From Rhynochetos jubatus (Eukaryota > Chordata > Aves > Eurypygiformes > Rhynochetidae): 64,000 nucleotides of DNA. The stretch spans positions 33,760,357 to 33,824,356 of the forward strand of contig CM050690.1 in NCBI GenBank assembly GCA_027574665.1, in the 5' to 3' direction. This document shows positions 1 to 14,070 of this stretch, one piece after another (the stretch's first letter is position 1; each line of letters begins with the position of its first letter). The notes beneath the pieces were generated by a model. It was not told where the DNA came from. It saw only the letters and a list, made by a program, of their open reading frames with translations, and made no database searches. The translations under genes were made by a program, and so were the position numbers.

Positions 1-829
1 TCACTTAAGCTTCAAAAAGACATTCAGATCCAGAGACAAAGAGCAGTGATCAAAGCCTGACCACTCACAATGGGAAAAAGAATGGAAACACAGATCGGTT
101 TGCTCCAAAAAGGCACAAAAAGGCATATCCAAACCCTACACATTGTTGCCAAGCCAGGAGACATGAAACATGTCCTTCATGTCATGGTAACTGATCCAGA
201 GACTAACATCTGGACAGAAGCATCATGGTGCCAAACTGTTGTACAGACTTCTTGGACACTGTGCACATTCTGGTGCTTGTGTGTGACAGTAAGCGAGTGA
301 AACCTACCTCAGTTTAGGATTTATTTTATATAAAATCACCTTTCCCACCTATGAGATCTCCCTATGGGTATTTGCTATGCTGTTACTATGTACAATAGTA
401 CAGATAAACCTTATTCCACATAGTTTGTATGTAAAATAGTTAGTGCAGTTTGGGGGAGTTTGTTGCTGCCAGGAGATAATGGTCTTGCCCACATTAGTGT
501 TTTCGTTTGCACCAACAGTATATTTTTAAAGCAAACCTTCCAGTCATTCACATGTACATTTCCAAACCAGTTCAGCTCTCAGAAAGATATTGGTGCAGAC
601 AACCTGGATTATTTCTACAGGAAGCTAGAGAGGAATTTCTGTTTCAGTTATGCACCTTCTCACACCAACAGGAACACAAAGGTGTGAAAACATAAGCACT
701 GGACTGCTTCAACGCTTAGGAAAGGATATTTAGTTCAAGAGACCAGACCAAATCAAGTACAAAGTACATCTCTGTACCAACTCTAGACTTAAGGGTCTGC
801 ATACAGACTACTTCCACCTATTCACTTAC

Positions 830-1645
830 TGTAACAGCACTATATTGCTTGTGTGTTGTCCAAAAAGCGTATTCATCGCCCTGTGTGCAATAAGCCAACA
901 GTCACACACGCAGGACAGAGATTGCTTAGTCATTTCAGAGTTGTGCGAGGCTAAGTGCTCGGTGGTTTCCCACAAATCAACCACCCCAAACAGGGCTCTC
1001 CATGCTATATTTATACACAAAACTTTCAGAGTTAGTAATTTTCCAATCACACCCCCTTTACAATGATTGGTTAGTAAGTTACATACAATTGTAATACTGC
1101 TGACACAATACTTCCACTATTACACATGCTCAGGGGAAGGGTCTTCACCTGGAGAAGGGCCTTTTTGATCTATGGGTGTGATTTTTAGTAATATAATGAG
1201 TTTCTTAATATATATTATATATCTATAATAAGCCTACGTATCTAGGCTATGACAAGATTTTTAAACATATGCTAATCAATCAAAACAGTTCTCAGCTTAC
1301 ATGGACACTGCTGAGGTACCAATGCACATGTATCCCCCTGCTTTTGATAAGCAAGGAGGCTCATCCCTTGTCATCAAACCTTCTCAACCTCTTATGCTTA
1401 TGTCACTAGCCTCCCAGTGTGCATTATCTTTAGGAACAAACCTTGAGTTGTCTTGCTAAGCTGGCAATGTGCACAGAGTATCGTTGAAGCATTCTAATTG
1501 ACAGACCCTTCAAGGTTTAGCTGCTCCAGGATGTTCTTGGTAGAAGGACGTTAACTGTTTGTTCTTCCTTTGGCTTGTCAGCATACAAACAGTATCAGGC
1601 CTATGTATAATATTATTGTCTTGTTCTAAAAGTTAACCTTCAACA
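830..1645 (-). mobile_element. Probable solo LTR of an endogenous retrovirus
   Basis: On the minus strand this stretch runs from tgttgaagg to gttaca, giving TG...CA ends and a length near 816 bp. It shows promoter-like order: CCAAT-type motifs (aaccaatc, gtgattgg; plus-strand 1040-1070), then a TATA box (tataaatata, about 1004-1014), then an R/U5-like tail. No internal retroviral gene or second LTR is seen alongside. Flanking 5-mers cttac and actac are only partly alike, so a target-site duplication is not proven. The limits and family are inferred from general LTR architecture. Confidence 0.5.
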
Positions 1646-2537
1646 ACTACACTAATAGGTAGGGTTTCTAAAACTGCATTTTGTTTAATTTTTATTTTGC
1701 TTGATTTTTTCTTTCAAGCAGAAACACAAAGACATATCCAGAAGCGTTTATAAAGTTATTGACTTTTATCTATAAGCATGCTGATCTCTAAACTAGGAAT
1801 TAGCTCTGCACTGTGTCAATGTAAACTTGTTTATTACAATCAGCTTTTGAGCCTGATTTCAATGCAATAATGTCCTTACTACCTAATATCTGGGCTGACT
1901 TAAATAAACCAATTAGGTGAACCCACTTAGCTCGACTAAATTTCCCAGATTTACAGGCCTCCATGACAAAACATACGTGACTTAAGTCAGCATACATGGA
2001 GTTCATTTCAAGCAAATGGTCCAAGGCACCACTAACTATATCCCTTCCTGGCTTATTACAGGCAAAACATCAAAAGAGAAAGCCAGCCAATCCCCTCAAC
2101 ACACACAGTCCAAAAATAACAGTGAAGGATCATGAGATCTTTCCACAGTTGCTTGACCCAGTGTTTCCTATAGTATCTACCAAAAATGTGTACTTTGCTG
2201 AAAATGTAACACTGCCTAAGCTATTCTTAGCAGTTCTGCCATCCATCATACCTTGTAAACAACCCGAATTTTTCACCTAAGAGTAGAAAAAACCTTGTGG
2301 ACTTGAATGCTCACCTCCAAACACTCTTGCCCAAACCAATGAAGCAGAAGTCTGTTTAGTTTTAAAGAAAGAAACATTACATGGTACTACAGCGCTTTGT
2401 AAAGGAGCTGAAAGTGATACACCATGGAAGGAAGCCAGAAAGAAAGAGGAAATAATGTTCTTTGGCAAAATGAGTCCAGAGCTGCCAGTATCTGATGGTG
2501 GCAGTGCTGAAAAGTGAGTTCTGCATTCTTAGCCAAA

Positions 2538-2555
2538 CAGCAGCAGCAGCAGCAG
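2538..2555. repeat. (CAG)6 microsatellite
   Basis: Six uninterrupted CAG units in intronic sequence. No coding context was found. Confidence 0.97.
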
Positions 2556-5500
2556 CTTACTGAAGGTCATAATCACAGCTCAGCACCGGGTTCAGCAGCA
2601 AATTTAACTAATCAGCACTGAAATGTCAGAACAGTAACACCAGCCCAGCAGACTGGATTAACTATTCTAAAAGCACAGAACATGTGACAGAAGAAAATGA
2701 TGCCTTTTGACACACACAGGAGTCTCCCAAAGATTATGGTCCAAACTCAGAAATGCAGAGGCCCCCCAGACCAGCTTACAGCCCACTGCTGCTCAAGTTA
2801 GTGGAAAACCTCACACTTCACATTGCAAGGGAATGTCAGAACTTAGCTTCGAAAACTAACAATGGATCCCAAGACACTCAAGAAAGATATAGCTATTTCC
2901 TCTCATCAAGAGTAACTGAAATTTGACCCAGGCCCTTGTGAAGCCCCATGCAAGCAGATGTGGGACTGAGCAGAGAGAGAAATGGATTAACAAAATGTCA
3001 AAGCGAAAAGAATCACTCTAAGGTGAAATAAGCTGCGGAACTTAACAAAACTGTCCTTCAGGAATGAAGTCTCCCAACTGGCAGAATGTTATGACAACAA
3101 AGAAATAAGAATAGCACACACAGGAAGTATAGGATCCAAGCCATTAAGCAGAGGAAGACTTAACTGAATGGTCATGATCAAAGTCAGTACTGAATTACAA
3201 CATATATGAGGACAAGAGACTTAATTTTACAATAGCATAGAGTTAGAGGGGCTGAATGTTACAAAACAGAAAAAAAATAGACTTGCAGCAGCTGAAAGAA
3301 GTGGGGGAAAAAAATCCCAAATACCAATGCTATTCAAAAAGACACCTTGAGATAAATTTTCAAGGACAAGGATAAACAAGACCGAAAGCCAAACTGATGT
3401 CTTGGTCACAGGCAATGAGCATATCATAACGTACTTGCAGAAGGTCTCAAAGTTAAAACACAAACATAAATAAAACCCCAACTGTGACGAGAAAGGTATT
3501 CCTGTCCCCTGGTTCATATAAAGTCAGAGCTTTTACCACCAGAGTTTGTTTATGTAAGAATTCACTGGACAAAATGCGTATTTTTGGGAACAGCAACTAG
3601 CCTTAAAGCACTGTAAAACCATGAGATCCAAATCTTTACAGCAAAGGAGTATAGTGGTGAAGGCCTCATCTAACCCATACCCAACCACTTAGTATACAGT
3701 GAGTAAAAATTAGTAAGATCATAACAATGACCTCCAAGACCTGTTCTTGTCCATGAAAGAGGAATTATTCTTAATGAAGAATGAATGATTCCACTAATTG
3801 AAGAAGATGGCTGTGATAAGTTCGGGTTTTTATTTCCTGCCAGAGAACGTGTCAGTATGAATGCTGGTACTACAAACAAGTACATACATGTATTGGGGAG
3901 GGTTTATGGAGAAATGTGGAAGAAACACATGGTTGCAAGAAAAATTATACATTGCAGAGACCTAATCTTCATCATTTCATAGTCTATGTTCTAAAAGTTC
4001 TGTCTGGATTATTTTGAACTTCTGCTATTTTTAGTTTTAATTTGTCATTATTCTCAAGCTTTCTGGAAGGAAAAAAAATCTTCAATCTCTGTCCTGGAGT
4101 AAACAATGCACTATTTATGTATTTCAAAAGATCTAAAAGTCCCTGTGTGTTGCTCATTTTAAATTACCTGACAATCACACTTCTGGAAAAACACCAAAAC
4201 TAGCATGAAGAGTTCAACTCGCAGACTAGGAGCAACATACATCATACATGGAATTCTCTTTATCTTTGTAAACATTCTGTGGTCCTTCTACTTGCTTCAC
4301 AATCAAGTCAGACGTGAGTTGCCTCGTATTAAAGCTTCTATTCTGGTTTTCACTTTGGAGAAAGAAAAGGAGTGATACGAAAAATAGGCTCTTTTAGCAC
4401 CAGTTCACAGAAAATCCATTCAAACAAGTCCTTCTAGCAGAAGTGAGAACAAATATCAAATCAGTGCAAAAATACACATAAGGACTTTGAAAGCCTTGTT
4501 TCACTGTTTTGGGCAGGTTTTTGGTTTTGTTCTTAGTTAAAAGAACTTTTAGGTCAATTTGTTTAAAAAGACTCACAAAACAGGACACAAGCTATTAGCA
4601 ATAGCACTAATAAAATATTTGATCAAATAGCAAAAGCAATCAACACAGTACTGGGATCCCTGCAATGGGGTCTGAACATGCTCATCTCCAACATTTACTT
4701 TTGTCACTTCAGAATGCCATCAAGGACTGTGACATCCCTAAAGAGCAACCCTAACATGCAAACATTTCCCAATAAAGGCCAAAAGAACGGTACTACCCCC
4801 ACCTCGAAGTCTACAGAAATGATACACAATGAAAAAAACTTAAGTTTGACGCTTGGTAAGTTTCAGAAAACAAGTATTGCTTACACTTTGTGAGACTAAA
4901 ATGAAAAGCACACCACAGGAATTGTTTGACCGGGCTATGCGGTCCCTGCCCTAATTAGGTACCTTTGGAAGAACTACTCCTTTACTGTTGTTTTTCTTCA
5001 CTAAAAAAAAAAAAAAAGGCAAAAAACTGACAGAAATAATATTCATAAAGTGGTACTGCAGCAACTTGGTAAATTCATAATGTTTATCCTTCACTGGTGT
5101 CAAACACACAATTTAAGAGTCCAGAAAGAAATTCGCTATTTTTCACAAAGCCATGCAAAACACACCTACCGATCTGATTGTGCTTTGAATATCTTCAGTA
5201 GCTACAACTTTTTCCAGTTTGTTCCCTCACAGGTTCCTATGCCATTACTCATTTCTATTTATTTTCCCTCATGTTATCACTGCTTAGCTAATCCTCTGTC
5301 TGTTCTTCTTCACAACATATTCCTCAGTTTCACAATTATGCCTTTGCCTTTTTCCACACTGCCTCCTGGCAATTTCTATAGCCCTGCAGCCATAAACAAG
5401 AGAAAGCTGGCAATTTGTCCACTGTCAGATCATTAAATAAAAGGCACTCGGAACATGGTCTTTATGCAACAAACAGTTGTAAAATACTGGTGTTTTAGAC

Positions 5501-5568
5501 TACTTTTACATTATTGCCAAATAATTACATGTTCTAAAACAGATAACTGGTCTTTGACTCACAGCTTC

Positions 5569-5602
5569 TTTTTTTTTTTTTTTTTTTTTTTTCCCCCCCC
5601 CC
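5569..5602. repeat. T24-C10 homopolymer tract
   Basis: A run of 24 T is followed directly by 10 C and then AG. The tract is a perfect polypyrimidine run and looks like a plus-strand splice acceptor, but no plus-strand exon follows. Its length may be inexact because of sequencing slippage. Confidence 0.95.
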
Positions 5603-6879
5603 AGCTACACAGAAACATTCATTGTAGGACTGGAGGAGGAAGAGAGGGGAGGAGGGTTTTGGTTGTTTGGTTTGTTGGGGGTTTTTTGAGGGATTGGAAG
5701 AGGCAGAATGGGAAAAATTAAAGCCATTTTTCTTGTCTAAGACTCTATTGCTGCTTCAGTCTGCACTTAGCTTACATCAGAAAGATAAAAATACTTAGAA
5801 AAATAGTCGTGATAGACACCTTTACACCTAGGCAATAATGAAATGTCCCATATTGTAATTCTACTACACATAAAAGAATTTCTCACTGGACAGTGGAAGA
5901 GGAAACAAAAAAAAAATATCAAAAATACATCTCTTAGTTCAATCAAACCCACCAGTAAAACCAACATTAGATGAGAAAAACTAGCACCATTTAGCCTAGG
6001 AAAAAAACCAACCACCACCCCCATTCACAATGGCTAATACACAATGTTTTCTTGAACTAATCATGCTGCAGGAGGACTTTGTTGGCACCAAATAAGGCAT
6101 TTCCAAAAGCTTAACTGCATTCCGAAACAGTATCTGAATATGCAAATAAAATCAGTCTATTGCCACACTGTGAAAACATTTCATATAAGATGATACCACA
6201 GGCAATAAAAGTAGTATTAGAATCCTTTATCAGGATATTAGATCCTCTGTCACTACAGAGCCCATCCTTTACTCCCCATTTCAATAGCTTTTATTGCCTT
6301 TAATGTACTAAAACTTCTACATGTCAAATTTTCATTTTCCAGGAGTAGAGATAATAATGAAAATGTTTCTGGTTTTACTAAAAGCAAAGATTAAAAAAAA
6401 GGAAGCACTGTAGATTATTCCAATTAAAGACTGGGGTTTTTTAGTACTAGCAGCTGAGAAGTTTGGAGCATGCATTCCAAACTTGGCAGACAGATAGTAC
6501 TTACTATTACAAACAAGAAGAGGTTGGAAAGGCTGATGCAATGTTCAAACGTTGGGTTTGGGTCCAAATTATATGGGCTCAGTTCCTTCTTAACCTTGGC
6601 ATGGGATGGAAGAGGAAAAGGGAATTGAGAAATTGTGTATTTCTATGAAAGATTCTCCTGTAACATCTACAGACACCAATTAGCTATCTGTAAAATGAGA
6701 ATAAATTCCTACTCAGAATTCTCAGAAAGGTTCTGAGAGTACCATGGGAACATGAATGAGTTATACAGGTAACATGGAGAGGTAGGTGTCATTTGTCACT
6801 GAACATAAAAGCCAAAGCAGTAGCACAGGTAAAAGTAACAAAACCTTGGAATCTCACACAAGAAAAAGTCAAGTGTGAA

Positions 6880-7300
6880 AGAACTTCTTTCCACCATCTC
6901 CTAGGATGGAGGTTCCACAAACTCCCTGGTCTACCTGTTGCCATGCTTAAACATGAGCATTGTGAAAGCTCATTTCCTTACAACCAGTCTGAATCTCCTC
7001 ACTGCAACTTGTGGATGTTGCTCCATAAATTTTCCCAGTGCACCTCTGAGAGGACCATGGCTTTGTCTTTTCTGTGACCACTTCAGGTAGTAGGAGACAG
7101 CAATAAGAGCCTCAGTTAGTCTTGCCCTTGGCTAAGCAGATATGTAGCTCTATCAACCTCTTGTCATACAACATATCCTCCTACCGGCTAATAATCCTAG
7201 CGGCTGCCTGATGGACTCTATCCAGCTTCTGAGTGTTTCTGTCACAACAGAAAGCACAAAGCTGGGCACAGTGTAGTGTCACAAGTGTAGAGAAGACTAT
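6880..7300 (-). mobile_element. Old CR1 LINE fragment, inverted
   Basis: Read on the minus strand, the block from about 7300 to 6880 follows the CR1 3' region: an 'agctggatagagtccatcagg' segment, a relic of the reverse-transcriptase C-terminal frame, a 'ctcctactacctgaagtgg' segment, then degraded 3'-UTR-like sequence. It is strongly diverged, with many substitutions and no open frame. The boundaries are approximate. Confidence 0.6.
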
Positions 7301-8208
7301 TGCCCTAGGCTAGGGGTGGGTGAGTGGAGCAGAATCAAATCAAAATTGTCTACTCGACTGTCTGTGACTATTCAAAAACTGTTCCTGGCCAGAAGCAAAA
7401 GATGGAGCTCAGCATGGATTGCTTTACTAGCGAGGACTGGATTTGGTAGAGTTTTTGCTCAGCAACATCACTGTTTAGTAGGAACATGAATACTCTTAGC
7501 CTTCTCTGAGGCACTCACCAGAAAGTACTCAAACTACTACTCGTGGAAGGGTTAGGGATCTCCTATGAAAACTTCCATATGGAGGGACACGATGTAGCCC
7601 ATCAGCACTACTTAGGGGGAAAAAAAAAAAGAAAAGGAAAACAGAGCCATCAGAGTTTCTGTGTATTTTTGGTGGGTTGTTTTTGTTTAAATCTGAAACC
7701 AAGGCTGCAGAGAACAAGACTGATATTAGCAACTGGTGCCAAAGGAGAAGCAGTATGCATGGGTTTAATGCTTTCTATGCACTTCCTTTTGCTTTAAGCA
7801 TCACTGGCCTTGCAGTCTGCATTTAAAATCTAAAATCTGTTACTCAATTCAGGTTCTTCCCAGGTGGGGCTGGTAAACTGCAGACTACTACAGATTACAG
7901 TAGACAGAGTCTAAGAAAGCTTTCCATATCTGGTACGGCAAGTCAGATCTGAGATAATTGCATGACAGAAGTCTGTGTCTGCTTTGAACATTGCCTTTCT
8001 TTTGGATCTTTTCAAATTAAGCTTAAGGCTTCAAAAATATTAGCTACATTATTACGTACCTTCTTTCTTAGCATATACAATGAAAAATCTCTGCATTTAT
8101 AAACACTGTACTAGTTACATGATTCAGAAACTCAAATGAAACAAAACACTGCTGATTGTGAATACAATATTAAACAGTACACAGACTATTTTACTACTGA
8201 TGTCTTAC

Positions 8209-8452
8209 AGCCTCAAGTTGCATCAGGGGAGGTTTAGATGAGACATTAGGAAAAATCTCTTTACTGGAAGAGTGGTCAGGCATTGGAACAGACTGCCCAG
8301 GGAAGTGGTGGAGTCACCATCCCCGGAGGTGTTCAAGGAGCATGTAGACGTGTCACTTGAGGACATGGTCTAGTGGGTATGGTAGTGTTGGGTTGATGGT
8401 TGGACTAGATGATCATAAAGGTCTTTTCCAACCTTAGAGATTCTGTGATCTG
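8209..8452 (+). mobile_element. CR1 LINE 3' end
   Basis: The block from cctcaagttgcatcagggga through 'actgcccagggaagtggtgg' and 'gatgatcataaaggtctttt' to ccaacc...attctgtgat is the standard CR1 3' end. It encodes the remnant of the last ORF2 codons and the 3' UTR. It is a typical 5'-truncated copy, antisense to AOPEP. Confidence 0.92.
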
Positions 8453-8689
8453 CAACAAAAAATACTTTTCCATCGTGTAAGGCAGCTCTATTGGTAGAAA
8501 CAAAAACTTGAGGGGTAGAGATAAGTAGGATACAGAGAGGAGAACTCACTCTGAACATCAATTTCAAAATCCCAAAAACAGTGTTCAATGACGACAAAGA
8601 ATTACTATTTTCATCCTTCCATATTGTATGTCTCTATACACAGGTAACTTTTGAGGGAAAAGAATACTTTTACTTTCTAGATGCCATGC

Positions 8690-8872
8690 AACCCACACAC
8701 ACACACAGAAAATCATTACTATTGCCTACACATAGATATGCACATATATGAACAGCAGGCATGGATATATACGATTAGGCACACATATAATCTGTGTAAT
8801 GTGTAACAACTATAATATGCATAAACATACGCCTGTCTCTCATATATGTGTACAATACACACACACACTTTT
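8690..8872. repeat. CA/TA-rich alternating purine-pyrimidine region
   Basis: A (CA)7 run at 8694-8707 is followed by interrupted CATA/TATG-type dinucleotides and another CA run near 8859-8869. It is a decayed dinucleotide microsatellite region. Confidence 0.85.
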
Positions 8873-11800
8873 CCTGAGCTAAGCTGTTTTATGCCAGTTT
8901 TAAGCTGGGATCAAGTCTTTACAGCAAGTTACAAACCATTTAAATACAAGTTTGTATTGGAAATGCTTGGCACCCCTAACTATAATGACACTAGTAGGCT
9001 GTGCAATAATTCCAGTCCTAGAATTTAATAACACAGTTACCTTTCTACAATGGCATCAAAAGAGCCCTATTAACACTCCAGTTACTACAGGAAGAAATTA
9101 TATTTTTTTGACTCTAAAGCCAAGAGAGAGGGAGGCAAAGAGGAGAGAATCGCTTCATGTTCCAACTTAAGGCCCCAGTGCAAAGTAATGGGACATCTTC
9201 TGAGGTTTGTTGTAAATGTCGTTAACGTTTATTTTGCTCATTTGAAGTAAGTGAATTTCTGTACAAAAGCCAATTTTAAGCAGGTTTATTTAATAAACAA
9301 AGATATGTATTCTTTGAGTGCTTTTCTAATCGCAGTGCAGGTCCTACCTCTTCAATAAACTCAGATAAAAGTTTCACTGGCCAAGAGCCCTTTTAACAAT
9401 TCATGTGTCATACAGCAAAAGCAGCAAGTGATTTTTAAATTCCTAAACCAACATTCCTTATTCATCACAAAAAATCACAAATGGTAACTACTTAAAGTTG
9501 CACATTTGAAGCACAAGTAAATTCACACGTTCTAAAACTTCTCTTTTTTAATTCTGGTCAGTAATCTGTGACTGAGATATTATCTTCCTGTGGTACTACC
9601 CAAAAAGTGAAGCATCTTAACACAGGTAAATATTGTGATTTGTCTTCTAAAAGCATTAAGAACACTCTATGGAAATCTATGAGGAATACAAAAGAAACCC
9701 CCTGGTACTGTAGAATACACATGTGGCTTGTTTATGAATACATAGCAGAGGCTCACTTTAGGTGTTTATTATAAGGAAGGACATGTTTCAAACTCCAGAT
9801 AAGACTGGGGGTTAGTGGCAGGGGCTGGAAAGCGAGTTATCTTTGTTTTGCCACAGATGTAGTTTGCACGTGCAAAGCTGGATGCTTAGGTTTGTGTCGT
9901 CTAAAGTGTCCCAAAGATAGGACAATGGGTTTCAGAGATTTATCGTCTTTACCACCATCAATGACACTCAAGCAAGAGAGTTTTACCATTGTTTTACCAG
10001 TTCTGTCATTTTTTACATTTATCATCTCACTGTATTTTTCAAATAAAGAGACACACATAGTACTTTCCCCAGTTTCCCTACTAAAACTTGGTGATAGTCG
10101 CTTTCTAGATTAGAAGGTCCTCCTGTCAGTCCTTCTCCTATATAGCACAGAGAATGGATGACTGAAGCAACTGAAGGAATCTCAGAGATAGCTGTGATGC
10201 GATACTGTGAACTCAGCTTCTGCGCTTTCATGTCCACAAAGACGGAGCAACCTCACAACCTCACAGCAAGAGAAGTCACGACTGACATAGTACATTGATA
10301 TATTTGATATGACACATATGATATATAGTACATCTACATAGTAGATTGATACAGTACATCGGCAACAAGATCATCTATGGATCTTGCTCTGTCCTGGTGA
10401 GTGGCTGTTGAGGACCTACAAGTATGGCTGAAATTTTGCTTAAATTCAAAATTTAGTTTCAAAGCTTGGAACTTGAATTACTGTAGAGCCTTTTCAATCC
10501 ACTTTAAGCTGCAGTGGTTGATGCCACAGTTTTAGTAGACTACTGAGCTGTTTTCTTCTTCATCCTGTTACTACTGGAAGGGTAACACTCTTTCACAGAT
10601 ATTACATTAAGATATCACACTAGAGCAAAAGGACACGTCAGCTGAACTGTGGTGGTTATACAAGCCATTTGAATAATCTCCCTTTAGGGATTAAGTACAA
10701 AAACAGCTATTGCTGTGGCACTGTTAGAAGGACGGTGAAAAAACCCAAAGTCTGTTTATTCTTCATAGCCTCAAATGCTATTTCATCAGCCTGTCAGATT
10801 GTGAAACTCAAGACTAAGAGGGGGAAAAAAATTAAAAAGTAACTTGTGTTCGTTGTGTTTAAGTGCATATTAATGCATATGAATTTTTGAACGTTCAAGC
10901 TTAAAAAAATAAGGGCATGGTTTTCAGATGGGTGCTCAGCCATTGGAAAGAGAAAAACCCACCATATTTAACTTGTAAATGTCCCACAAAGTAAAGAAAC
11001 ACGGCTTCCCCAGACACAGTCTTACGTCTTATACTTAAAATGTGTAGTTGCCAGAACATCCACTGTCTTTTTTTTTATGGTGTCATCAGATACAGTGCAA
11101 ACCAATTTGGTTGTTAGGTGGTGGGAGGGGGCAAATAGTTAATAATAACAGGAAAAATTGTTTGCAGCAGGTCACCGCTACATCCCATTTTATCACAGTC
11201 AAATTGCTTAAGCTTTTATTGTCTCTTCTCTGTGCACTGCAGTGGTCAAACATAATTGACATCAGTGAAGATGCTGATATAAAACCAGATAGTGTCTGGC
11301 TTAAGAAGCCACCTTACACAAAACTTGAAATGTTTCTTAAAAAGAAGCAGCCATTTTATTTTCCAGTGCCACTCAAAGCACATGAAAGCCGATTTGCCAA
11401 GTTAAAACTAGAGAACTCACTATTTTATATGTACATATTTTCAAGAAACTAAAGAGAAAAAAAGAGGTATTGAAGGTAAGAAACCTCTTTGTTTTATTAA
11501 TCTTTTAAATATCATTCTGAAGAGGAAGAAGGACATGGTCTTAGGAATAATCAATCTTATTCCTGATATTTGCTTAGAGTGACAATATTTCTCTGACTGT
11601 AGCAATTTCTCAAAATTATGAGAAACAAAATTTGCTTTCCATCAAGAAATAAACTTGTTTTATTCTCTTTGCAGGTTTACATTCAAAAGAATGTCTGTTA
11701 AGAGTTAACAGACCAGCAAGGCAGCTCAGCATATGAGTAAGGGAATATATTGTGCCTGAAGCACTCCAAATCCTGTTTTGATCCCAAAATGACAACTGGA

Positions 11801-13911
11801 TGAAGGACTGTGGTTGCAGTGGTAGCAAATTACACTCCAAGCTCCAGCTAAGAGTCAGAAAATGCTCTCAGTGTCTAAATACCACTGAGTTCATATGCAT
11901 GTGTTGTTCAACCACATACTCTGAGTTACTGCTATCACAGTTAAGAGTCCAACTGGGATGAACTTCAAATAGCTTTATTTTCTTGAAATAGCAAAGCAGT
12001 TCTTTATCAAAAGTAAAAATTACTAAATTGCTACCCCATCAGTAGATTAAAATTAGTTTCACTAAAATTCTAACTAAATTCTATAGCACTGAAAACTGAA
12101 TCCAAATTCCTAGGACAATGACAAATTTGAGGAAAGAAAGACTCAAGAGAAATACAATGAACTAAATGTTTAGAGGGCTGGAAGATAGATCCAAGATCTC
12201 TTTGAATTCAAAACTGACTGTAGGTTATAGCCCATGTAGCTTACAGTGAATTTTCATTCAGAACAGTACTTTCTGGTATTAAAACCAAAACCAACATTTT
12301 AAATAGATCCCCAATTTTTTCCCCTCTTTCAGAAACTCTTCCCAACTAGTATCACATTTCCTCCCTCTTCATTCCTCAAGGCTAATCTCTGGACTCCCTT
12401 TGCTAAACATAGGTATATTGAACTATTTACAGGAGCATTGCAACAGAGCATGTGAGGCTAGCAAACACACCAAATATCTACCAGAACAGCTATTATTCGA
12501 AAGCAACCCCATGTTAATCAAAGTGAATCTCTGTAAGTCTCTATGGTAGTTTTTGTACCATAGACAACACAGATTTCACAGGTATTTTCCACAATACTAA
12601 AATAAACATTGTTTACTTATTTGTGTGTGATTTACAAATAATTCTCCAAATGACAATATGTGAACTGGAAAAGCTGCCTCTGGGGGGGAAAAAAAATTGT
12701 AATTTACACTCAAATCACATTAAAATCACTTGCATCATTAAGTCAAATTTCACTTATGTTTAACCAAGTCACGATCCCACCAACAAATATACTGCATAAA
12801 GATGCAAGTATGACTTTTGAATGAAAAGGACTTTTCTGTGTAAATTTGTGGGCATGCAAAACATTTTGCAGTACAAGGAATTGAAATCTCAGACAATTTG
12901 CAGTCTCTCATATTTAAAAACAAAAATCCAAAGAAAAAAACCATCACATACACAAGCAAAGAAAAATGCAAGATTCAAGTTAAGATTCTCCACTACATAA
13001 TGAATAAAAAAATAAAAAGAAATTATCAGTTTTCCTTTCTCCAGATGTCATACTTTCATTTTTTGCTTTAATTTTTGTACATGATTATTTCTGTCTGCAT
13101 AATCAAGTAGTGATATGTAAAAAATAGAATCGTGAGAGTTCATATTTAAGGACTACTCTTTCAAATATTGTGTCAAATTAATACAACTGAAAATGTTGTG
13201 GAAATAAGCTTATACAAATGTATACAGTCACAAATGGCTTCTAAAGCTGAGGCAAACAGTCAATCACCGTTCTGCAAGACTGAACAATATGAAAGACTCT
13301 CATTTAGGTTTGGCACTTGGATCTTTTCCAATAGTCCTGGTTGATTTTACTATAGATTTATCAGTTGTCAGAACACTGCAGACATACAGATTGGATAAAT
13401 GGTGGCTACGGGCGCACAGATCAAAGAGGCTGCTTGGACATTAATTTTATTTTTTTTTTAATTCTTCTCCCATTTCAATTTAAAAAGTTAACAACCTCAG
13501 TGACATAGTCTGGAAAGACTCAAGAGTTCTGCTGATATACTGTGTTTTGAAGAAAAGGATATTTTTTTCCCCTCTAAAAATGCAAAAAAAAAGAAAAAAA
13601 AATTTACATGAGAGGAGAAGAATGACTAAAATCTTTATAAATAGGAATTGAAAGCTAGGTTGCTAAATCCATATTTAGCCAGCTATGTAAGTTGACCTGA
13701 TTTACAAACATGCCAAGCATCCTCTATGTTTCTGTCATCAAACACCATTCAGGTTTCAAGGGTGTCCAGCATACTTAAAAATGAGGCCACTAATTTTAGA
13801 GCATAAACAGCATTCAAATAATCTAACATTGAGATCCTGTTTTGAAAATGTCAGTATCTTGCTCAGAAGTTCTTTGGTTCCACCTACTTGCTAGCTCTGC
13901 TGCGCAAAATT

Positions 13912-14070
13912 GCTGTAAGAACAGCCAAACTAGGTAAGATCAGAAGTCCATCTATGCAGTCGTTCTGTTGTCAGCAGTTACTAGCACTAAGTCTTTAAGG
14001 AAAAAGTAAGAGCATGGTACACACCAAGGGACACTTTTCTCATCATATTCTTCTAGATCCCAGCACCATG
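13912..14070 (+). repeat. Ancient interspersed repeat (family uncertain)
   Basis: The stretch ctgtaagaacagccaaacta followed by gatcagaagtccatctatgc resembles an old repeat found widely in reptile and bird genomes (pattern 'gaacagccatactgggtcag'). It is heavily mutated. I recognise the pattern but not the family name with certainty. Confidence 0.45.

Larger units (their letters stand above)
1646..6879. other. Intronic sequence, no gene seen
   Basis: Part of the long AOPEP intron after exon 4. Reading frames here are short, lack family resemblance and have no credible splice context on either strand. It holds only the CAG and T/C tracts listed separately. Bases 1-829 are likewise featureless. 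Confidence 0.7.
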
